NCBI RefSeq assembly: GCF_905397395.1
Contig: NZ_CAJPVH010000003.1
Coordinates: 142,148-206,147 of the forward strand
Length of the DNA stretch: 64,000 bases
Reading direction: 5' to 3'
Source: Cupriavidus campinensis
GTDB taxonomy: Bacteria; Pseudomonadota; Gammaproteobacteria; Burkholderiales; Burkholderiaceae
Part shown: piece after piece, positions 57,969 to 64,000 of the stretch
Layout: each line of letters opens with the position of its first letter
Position numbering within the stretch: the first letter of the stretch is position 1
Notes under the pieces: model-generated
Database searches by the model: none
Told to the model about the DNA's origin: nothing
The model's input: the letters and a program-made list of their open reading frames with translations, nothing else
Made by a program: the position numbers and the translations under genes

Positions 57969-59282
57969 ATGACAACGACCGCAGTGAACCCCGGCATGCG
58001 CGATGCCGGTTTCGAAGACGCCACCTACCGCAAGGTGAGCTGGCGCCTCGTGCCCTTCCTGTTGCTGTGCTACGTGGTGGCCTACCTGGACCGCGTGAAC
58101 GTGGGCTTCGCCAAGCTCCAGATGCTCAACGACCTCAAGTTCAGCGAGACCATCTACGGGCTGGGCGCCGGCATCTTCTTCATCGGCTACTTCCTGTTCG
58201 AGGTGCCCAGCAACGTGATCCTGCACCGCGTGGGCGCGCGCATCTGGATCGCCCGGATCATGATCACCTGGGGCGTGATCTCGGCGGCGATGATGTTCGT
58301 GACCACGCCGACGATGTTCTACGTGCTGCGCTTCCTGCTCGGCGTGGCCGAGGCGGGCTTCTTCCCCGGCATCATCCTGTACCTGACCTACTGGTACCCG
58401 GCGGAGCGGCGCGGGCGCACCACCACGTTCTTCATGACGGCCATCGCGCTCTCGGGCGTCATTGGCGGGCCGCTGTCCGGCTGGGTCATGCAGGCGTTCG
58501 ACGGCCACAACGGCTGGTCCGGCTGGCAGTGGATGTTCCTGCTCGAAGGCATTCCGTCGATCCTGGTCGGCCTGTGGGTGCTCGCCTACCTCGACGACCG
58601 CATCCGCCACGCCAAGTGGCTGACCGAGGACGAGAAGGCGCTGCTGGAGCGCAACATCGCCAACGAGGAGCAGCACAAGGAAGACCCGCCGATCCGCAAG
58701 GTGCTGTCCAGCCCGCGCGTCTGGCTGATGAGCGCCATCTACTTCTGCTTCGTGATGGGGCTCTACGGCGTGAGTTTCTGGCTGCCGACGATCATCAAGC
58801 AGACCGGCGTGAAGGGCGCGCTGGACATTGGCCTGCTGACGGCGATTCCCTACGGCTGCGCCGTGATCGGCATGATCCTGGTGGCGTACAGCGCCGACAA
58901 GCGGGGCGAGCGGCGCTGGCATATCGCGCTGCCGGCGCTGGCCGGGGCGGTGGGACTGGTGCTGTCGGTGCAGTGGCATGGCGACACCACGCTGGCCATG
59001 GTGGCGCTGACGCTGGCCACCATCGGCATCCTGACCACGCTGCCGCTGTTCTGGAGCCTGCCCACGGCCTTCCTGGCCGGCACGGGCGCGGCGGCCGGCA
59101 TTGCGCTGATCAACTCGCTGGGCAACCTGGCGGGGTTTATCAGCCCCTACGCGGTGGGCTGGCTCAAGGACCTGACCCAGAGCACCGACTCGGGCATGTA
59201 CCTGCTGGCGATCTGCCTGGTAGCCGGCGCGGCGCTGACGCTGTCGGTGCCGGCAAAGATGGTGAACCGCAAGGCTGGATAA
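57969..59282 (+). CDS. MFS transporter, anion:cation symporter (ACS) family
   Basis: 437 residues from the ATG at 57969, which has GAGGAG 8 bases upstream. Twelve membrane helices are expected. ACS marks: LLLCYVVAYLDRVNVGFAKLQML near the N terminus, GVAEAGFFPGIILYLTYWYPAERRGRTTTFFMT, and the long central loop (about 190-240). Relatives carry tartrate, phthalate, 4-hydroxyphenylacetate or other organic anions. It is the last gene of the aldehyde dehydrogenase operon and probably imports its substrate. A strong terminator follows. Confidence 0.92.
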   Translation: MTTTAVNPGMRDAGFEDATYRKVSWRLVPFLLLCYVVAYLDRVNVGFAKLQMLNDLKFSETIYGLGAGIFFIGYFLFEVPSNVILHRVGARIWIARIMITWGVISAAMMFVTTPTMFYVLRFLLGVAEAGFFPGIILYLTYWYPAERRGRTTTFFMTAIALSGVIGGPLSGWVMQAFDGHNGWSGWQWMFLLEGIPSILVGLWVLAYLDDRIRHAKWLTEDEKALLERNIANEEQHKEDPPIRKVLSSPRVWLMSAIYFCFVMGLYGVSFWLPTIIKQTGVKGALDIGLLTAIPYGCAVIGMILVAYSADKRGERRWHIALPALAGAVGLVLSVQWHGDTTLAMVALTLATIGILTTLPLFWSLPTAFLAGTGAAAGIALINSLGNLAGFISPYAVGWLKDLTQSTDSGMYLLAICLVAGAALTLSVPAKMVNRKAG

Positions 59283-59309
59283 GGTAGCGGATCGGATCGA
59301 TCCAAAGAC

Positions 59310-59346
59310 AAAGGGCCGGCGCTTGACGAAGCGCCGGCCCTTTTTT
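59310..59346 (+). terminator. Intrinsic terminator after the MFS gene
   Basis: 15-bp stem AAAGGGCCGGCGCTT / AAGCGCCGGCCCTTT with a GACG loop, followed by T6 in total. Could also act on the leftward ChpA-type transcript from the other side. Confidence 0.93.
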
Positions 59347-59369
59347 CTGACTACGTCAGATGCGATGCG

Positions 59370-62300
59370 TCAGGCGTCGCCCAGCATCTGCGCCACCGAG
59401 GCGGCGGCGTTGCCGGCGCGCTCGCCAATCAGCTGGCGCAGCGTACGCAGCAGTTCATCCTCGTTGAACGGCTTGCCCAGATAGACGTTCACGCCGATCT
59501 CGGCCGCGTAGCGGCGGTGCTTTTCGGCCGTACGTGACGTAATCATCACCACCGGCATATGCGTGGTGCGGCTGTCGGCGCGGACGTTGCGCGTGAGGTC
59601 GAAGCCGTCCATGTTCGGCATCTCGATATCGACGAGCATCGCGTCCGGCATCACCTCCTGCAACTGCCGCAGCGCATCCACGCCATCGCGCGCCAGCACC
59701 ACCTGGTAGCCCGCGCGCGTCAGCAGCCGCTGGCTGGCCTTGCGCACCGTGAGCGAATCGTCCACCACCATCACGGTCGGCTGCGTCATCAGGCCCGAGA
59801 CCGGCCGGGCATCCCCCGCGCCGACGAACTCGGCCACCGCGCCAGTGTTCTCGGTCGATGCCAGAAGCGCCGTCGGCGTCACCTCGCCGCGCTCGCGCAC
59901 GAACCGCTGCGCCAGCACCACCGGGTTGTAGATCAGCACGATCTCGCCATCGCCGAGCGTGGTGGCGCCGGCAATACCTTCCAGGCGCGCCAGGTGGGGG
60001 CCGATGTGCTTCACCACCACTTCGCGGTTGCCGATCACCTCGTCCACGTGCACCGCCACGCGGTCCGCGCCCGAGCGCACCACCACCACGGGCGAGTACT
60101 TGCGGCCCGAGGCAATCGCCGCGCTCTCTTCGAGCAGCGTGCCGAAGTAGTAGAACGGCGCTTCCACACCGGCGCCCGGACCCGCCGTCGCGCCGAAGCG
60201 GCCGGCGTTATAGGCTTCCAGCAGCGGCTTTTCGCGCAGTTGGTGGACCTGATCGATCATGCCGCTCGGCATCGCGTACAGGCGGCCGCCCAGCGACACC
60301 AGCAGCACCTGCGTAATGGCGGTGGTCAGCGGCAGGTGCACCGTGAAGCTGGTACCCCGGCCCGCCTCGGTGGAGAGCGTGATACGCCCGCCCAGCGCCA
60401 CGGTTTCGGCGCGGACCACGTCCATGCCCACGCCACGCCCGGCCAGCTCGGAGACCTCATCGGCCGTCGAGAAGCCCGGCGTGAAGATCATCTCGGTCAG
60501 GCGCGCGTCGCTGGCGTCTTCCTCGTGCGTCAGCAGCTGGCGGCTGATGGCCCGCTCGCGGATGCGCGCGAGGTCCAGCCCGCCGCCATCGTCGAAGAAC
60601 GTCAGCACCACCTCGTTGCCTTCCTGCTGCACTTCCAGCGTCAGCGCGCCCGTGGTGGACTTGCCCGCCGCGCGGCGTGCGTCTGCCGGCTCGATGCCGT
60701 GCACCACGGCATTACGGATCAAATGCTCGATCGGGCCGGCCATGCGGTCCAGCACCGAGCGGTCGATCTCCACCGTGCCGCCCTTGATCAGCAGGCGCAC
60801 TTCCTTGCCGGTTTCGGTGGCCGACTGGCGCGCCACACGGTACAGGCGCTCAGCCAGCGCATCGAACTGCACCATGCGGGCCTGCATCAGCCCGCGTTGC
60901 AGGCCGCGCGTCAGCCGGGCCTGCGCGGCCAGGTCGCCCGAGGCGCGGTCGAAGCCGCGCTGCAGGTTCTGCTCCACCGTGGCCACGTCGTTCACGGACT
61001 CGGCCATCATCCGCGTCAGTTCCTGGAACCGCGTGAAGCGGTCGAACTCGAGCGGATCGAAGTCCGGGCTCTGCTGGGTATCGGCAATCCGCGACGCCAT
61101 CTGCGTCTCGGCCTGGATTTCGATCTCGCGCAACTGGGTGCGCAGACGCCCCACGTTGTCGTTCAGTTCGCCGAGGTAGGCGCGCAGCGCTTCCAGCTCG
61201 CTGTCCAGCCGGGCGCGCGTGGCGCCGACTTCGCCGGCGTCGTTGATCAGCGTGTCCAGCGCCCGGGCCTGCACGCGCACCAGCGCGCGCTGGCGGTCGG
61301 CTTCCGGGGCCTTGGCGGCAGTGGCCGGCAGTTGCGGGGCGGTCGTGGCCAGTGCGGTGCCGGGGGTGTCAGCCGTGGTGGCAGCCGGTACATCGAGCGA
61401 AGCCGCGGGCGCCGCGTCGGGTTCGACCAGCCCGTTCACCACATCGGCATCGTCCACCGGCAGCAGGCGGCCGTTCTGGAGCGCGTCCACGTGCGCGAGG
61501 ATGCGGTCGTACCAGGCGTAGAGCTTGCCGAACAGGTCCGGCGTCACGCGCTGGCCGCGCACGGAGGCTTCCAGCAGCGTTTCCATTTCATGCGCCGCCT
61601 GCCCCAGCGCCATCGCGCCGGCCATGCGGGCGCTGCCCTTGAGCGTGTGCAGCGCGCGCAGCACCAGGCCGCCCTGCTGCGTCTCTTCGGGCGTGGCTTC
61701 CCAGGTGCGCACCAGCTTGCCGAGTTCCGGCAGGCTGCCGTGCGCCTCTTCCAGGAAGATGTCGACCAGATCGGCATCCAGCGCCGAGGCGTCGAGCGAT
61801 GCTTCGGGCGGGGCCGCCGGCGCCGCCGGCGATTGCGCGGAGACATGGGCGACGGCCACCTGCTCATGACGCGGATCGGGGCGCGGCGCCGTGGGCATGG
61901 CGATGACCACGGCGTCGTGCAGCGGCGTCACCGGCGTCACAGGGGTCAGCGTGGGCGCGGCCACCGGCGGCAGCGAGGTGATCGGCGTCAGCCTGGCCGG
62001 CGCATCGGTCACGGCCGGCAGTGCCGGGGTCGGCGCGGCCGGCTCGGTCACAGGCGGAAGCGGCGGCAGCGGCGTGGTCTGCAGGATCTGGGTATTGCCG
62101 AACAACTGCGCGACGGAGCCTTCCTGATCCGCCTGCGCCTGCTCGCCGGTCACGGTGGCGCGCGGGCGCATCAGCGCGCGTTCGCCGAAATCGTTCAGGT
62201 TGCGGCACAGCGCCGGGTCGGCATCGGGCCAGACCCCGGCGGCAAACTGGTGCAGCATCGCGCGCAGCCGCTCCACGGCCTGGTCGAGCAGGCGGAAGTC

Positions 62301-64000
62301 GCCCGGATGCATCACCACGGGGTGACGGCCCAGCAGCAACAGCAGTTGTTCGAGGGCCTCGGCGATGTCGCGCACCGGCTCCAGCCCCACCGTGGAGGCG
62401 CTGCCCTGCAGCGTATGCGCCACGCGCAGCGCCAGCTCGCTCGGGCACGGATGGTTCTCGTGCTTCCACTCGGACAGGTCGGTGGCGAACTGGCGCACCA
62501 GATCGTCGGCCTCCTGCAGGTAGACGTTGTAGAGCGCCAGCCCGATGCGCACCGGGCCAATCACCTTGTAGTGGTCGTCGTCGCTGGCCAGCCCGCCCGA
62601 AAGGCGGAACGGCAGCACGTTGCTGTCCTCGGCCTCGGCCGCCGGCTGCTCAGGGGCGACCGGCTGCGCCGGGGCGGTCTGCCCGGGCGCGTTGGCCTGG
62701 GCGTGGGCCAGCAGGGCGTCCAGTGAATCGATGGCATCTTCCGGCGCGGCGGGGGCCGCGACGGCGGACAAGTCGGTCTGACCCGGCTCGCGCACGGCCT
62801 GCGCTTCCGCCACCAGCGGGGCGATGTCGCGCTGGGTGCCGGCGTCGGCCTGCAGGGCGATGGCCCATTCGCGCAGCAGGTCGTGCGCGTGGTGCAGCAG
62901 GGCCAGCAGCGCGGGCATGGGCTCGCGCGCCTCGGCAATCCACAGGTTCATCACCTGTTCGATGGCCCACGCGGCCTCGCCGTAGCGGTTCAGGCCGACC
63001 ATGCGGCTCGAGCCCTTGAGCGTGTGGAAGGCGCGGCGGATGCGGCTCAGCACGTCGGCGTCGCGCAGCGCGTCGAGCCCGCCCGGCAGGTCGGTGGCGA
63101 TATTGCCGAGCACTTCCTCCGCTTCGGACAGGAAGATCTCGAGCAGTTCGGCGTCCACCCCGGCGGCGTCGCTCGGCATCGGGGCAGACGGCGCGGCGGA
63201 CGATGCCAGCGCAGCGGCGGGCATCGGGTCGGCCAGCGCCACGATCAGGCGTTCGGCGGCGGAGTCGCTGCCGGCAAGCCACGCGTGCAGCTGCGTGGTG
63301 GCGTCGGTGGCCTGGCGGCGCAGCGCGGCATCGTCGTCGATGGCGGCCTGGTCGCTCACCGCCTGCAGGGCGGCGCGCAGGCGCTGGATCTCGGGCGAAT
63401 CGGCGCCGGCGGCCACGCGGATGGCGTCCATCGCGGCGTGGCGCGCGGCGGCCAGCGCGGTGGCGGGTACTTCGTCGGTCCGGCGTGGCGCGAGGGCGTC
63501 GTCGTCGGTGGCATCGGCCTGACGGCGGCCGAATTCGAGGATATCGGCAAAGGCATGCACCGCGCCGAGTTCGGCGGCAATCTCGGACAACTGGGCCACG
63601 CGGCCCGGCTGGGTGTCGATGCCACGCAGCACGTCCAGCCGCGCCAGCACGGCACGCGTGGCGGCCAGCGCGGCGGTGGCGGCCTCGTCGATGCCTTCCG
63701 GCATCGCGGCGCTGCCGATCAGGCGCTCCAGCGTGGCCAGCAGCCCGCCAAACGCCTGGGCGGCATCGCCAAGCGTGTTGACGGCATCGGGCTTGGCCGC
63801 GTTGCGGTCGAAGGTATCGAGCCAGGACTCGCCGCTGTCGAGCTGGGCGCGCAGCCGGGTCACGGCCTCGACGCGCAGCGCCTGGGCGTTGGCGGTCTCG
63901 ACCATCGCGGCGAGCCAGTCGGGCGCGGTGGCGGCGGGGTCGGCGAGGCAGGCCGCGAGCTGGTCGCAGCGGGCGGCGAATTCGGCGGCGGACGGATGGC
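59370..64000 (-). CDS. ChpA/PilL-type hybrid chemotaxis kinase (N terminus off window)
   Basis: At least 1,543 residues; the frame stays open to the window edge, so the start lies outside (an internal ATG at 63905 is not the start). It is the hybrid histidine kinase of a type IV pilus chemotaxis-like system. Counting from 63905, three Hpt domains appear: HTLKGSSRM near 295, HTLQGSAS near 498 (Lys replaced by Gln), HTLKGSARM near 753. Then a CheA dimer/ATPase core (HLIRNAVVHGIEP near 1063; DDGGGLD; GRGVGMD), a CheW-like domain (about 1190-1330), and a C-terminal receiver (about 1378-1500, phosphoacceptor Asp in MLVDIEMPNMDG). Pro/Ala-rich linkers separate them. In relatives this gene follows pilG-H-I-J, expected just right of the window. 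Confidence 0.93.
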   Translation of the reverse strand, partial: HPSAAEFAARCDQLAACLADPAATAPDWLAAMVETANAQALRVEAVTRLRAQLDSGESWLDTFDRNAAKPDAVNTLGDAAQAFGGLLATLERLIGSAAMPEGIDEAATAALAATRAVLARLDVLRGIDTQPGRVAQLSEIAAELGAVHAFADILEFGRRQADATDDDALAPRRTDEVPATALAAARHAAMDAIRVAAGADSPEIQRLRAALQAVSDQAAIDDDAALRRQATDATTQLHAWLAGSDSAAERLIVALADPMPAAALASSAAPSAPMPSDAAGVDAELLEIFLSEAEEVLGNIATDLPGGLDALRDADVLSRIRRAFHTLKGSSRMVGLNRYGEAAWAIEQVMNLWIAEAREPMPALLALLHHAHDLLREWAIALQADAGTQRDIAPLVAEAQAVREPGQTDLSAVAAPAAPEDAIDSLDALLAHAQANAPGQTAPAQPVAPEQPAAEAEDSNVLPFRLSGGLASDDDHYKVIGPVRIGLALYNVYLQEADDLVRQFATDLSEWKHENHPCPSELALRVAHTLQGSASTVGLEPVRDIAEALEQLLLLLGRHPVVMHPGDFRLLDQAVERLRAMLHQFAAGVWPDADPALCRNLNDFGERALMRPRATVTGEQAQADQEGSVAQLFGNTQILQTTPLPPLPPVTEPAAPTPALPAVTDAPARLTPITSLPPVAAPTLTPVTPVTPLHDAVVIAMPTAPRPDPRHEQVAVAHVSAQSPAAPAAPPEASLDASALDADLVDIFLEEAHGSLPELGKLVRTWEATPEETQQGGLVLRALHTLKGSARMAGAMALGQAAHEMETLLEASVRGQRVTPDLFGKLYAWYDRILAHVDALQNGRLLPVDDADVVNGLVEPDAAPAASLDVPAATTADTPGTALATTAPQLPATAAKAPEADRQRALVRVQARALDTLINDAGEVGATRARLDSELEALRAYLGELNDNVGRLRTQLREIEIQAETQMASRIADTQQSPDFDPLEFDRFTRFQELTRMMAESVNDVATVEQNLQRGFDRASGDLAAQARLTRGLQRGLMQARMVQFDALAERLYRVARQSATETGKEVRLLIKGGTVEIDRSVLDRMAGPIEHLIRNAVVHGIEPADARRAAGKSTTGALTLEVQQEGNEVVLTFFDDGGGLDLARIRERAISRQLLTHEEDASDARLTEMIFTPGFSTADEVSELAGRGVGMDVVRAETVALGGRITLSTEAGRGTSFTVHLPLTTAITQVLLVSLGGRLYAMPSGMIDQVHQLREKPLLEAYNAGRFGATAGPGAGVEAPFYYFGTLLEESAAIASGRKYSPVVVVRSGADRVAVHVDEVIGNREVVVKHIGPHLARLEGIAGATTLGDGEIVLIYNPVVLAQRFVRERGEVTPTALLASTENTGAVAEFVGAGDARPVSGLMTQPTVMVVDDSLTVRKASQRLLTRAGYQVVLARDGVDALRQLQEVMPDAMLVDIEMPNMDGFDLTRNVRADSRTTHMPVVMITSRTAEKHRRYAAEIGVNVYLGKPFNEDELLRTLRQLIGERAGNAAASVAQMLGDA

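Noticed and set aside
59559..62726. Plus-strand open frame of 1,055 codons opposite the ChpA-type gene
   Set aside because: Same antisense effect; the product is rich in His, Arg and Gln with no recognisable motif, while the minus frame shows Hpt, kinase, CheW and receiver motifs.

Overview
The window is a high-GC, densely coded chromosomal segment of a betaproteobacterium, most likely Cupriavidus or a close Ralstonia relative (Burkholderiaceae). Support: the core gene order gyrA-DUF2059-serC-pheA-hisC-tyrA-aroA-cmk-rpsA-ihfB-lapA-lapB on one strand, the order serS-rarA-lolA-ftsK next to trxB, a tmRNA whose tag reads ANDERYALAA, a kinase-only heptose enzyme (HldA type), and two adjacent cyanophycin synthetase genes. 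I see no insertion sequences, phage genes, rRNA operons, CRISPR arrays or signs of recent transfer; it reads as stable chromosome with a few accessory inserts.

Layout. 1-19,700: a long minus-strand block. Transcription runs from gyrA (18.6 kb) through a DUF2059 periplasmic protein, serine and aromatic amino acid synthesis (serC, pheA, hisC, tyrA, aroA), then cmk, rpsA, ihfB, the LPS-assembly regulators lapA/lapB, UDP-glucose dehydrogenase, two ADP-heptose enzymes, a ComEA-like protein and the start of an unidentified gene at the edge. A small DUF2061 membrane gene sits against the flow between aroA and cmk. 19.0-21.8 kb (plus): an OmpA-like lipid-less outer membrane/peptidoglycan protein, ubiG, gph and ssrA. 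21.8-22.7 kb: two divergent unidentified genes.

22.8-31.1 kb is the most interesting part: a cyanophycin locus. Two CphA-type synthetases (cphA' and cphA) are transcribed rightward, and divergently from them a fused ABC exporter (N-terminal PH-like segment, four-cysteine zinc ribbon, exporter core) is translationally coupled to a DUF1854 protein. The two synthetases carry complementary sequence losses: CphA' keeps an HxxEH motif near its N terminus but has altered Mur-ligase motifs; CphA has good Mur-ligase motifs but has lost the HxxEH. No cyanophycinase is in the window.

31.2-40.3 kb holds nutrient-handling genes: an AHSA1 protein, a polar amino acid ABC permease and binding protein (no ATPase), an orphan GltI-like binding protein, D-amino-acid dehydrogenase with a divergent LysR regulator, a CorC/HlyC-type membrane protein, and an SDR with its own divergent LysR regulator. 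40.3-50.6 kb returns to core genes: tRNA-Ser(CGA) beside serS, rarA, lolA with a coupled lipoprotein, ftsK, trxB, an Smr protein and a TRIC-type channel; two unidentified plus-strand genes interrupt between rarA and lolA. 50.6-55.2 kb: glnB-type PII, glutamine-dependent nadE, a GNAT-like protein and ppa. 55.4-59.3 kb: an aldehyde dehydrogenase, a small two-helix membrane protein, an SDR and an MFS anion symporter, probably a catabolic operon. 59.4-64.0 kb: a very large ChpA/PilL-type hybrid chemotaxis kinase truncated by the window edge.

Start sites were moved from the longest reading frame wherever homology or a Shine-Dalgarno sequence favoured an internal start; this is stated per gene. Functions are inferred from motifs read by eye and from recalled family features; no database search was possible.
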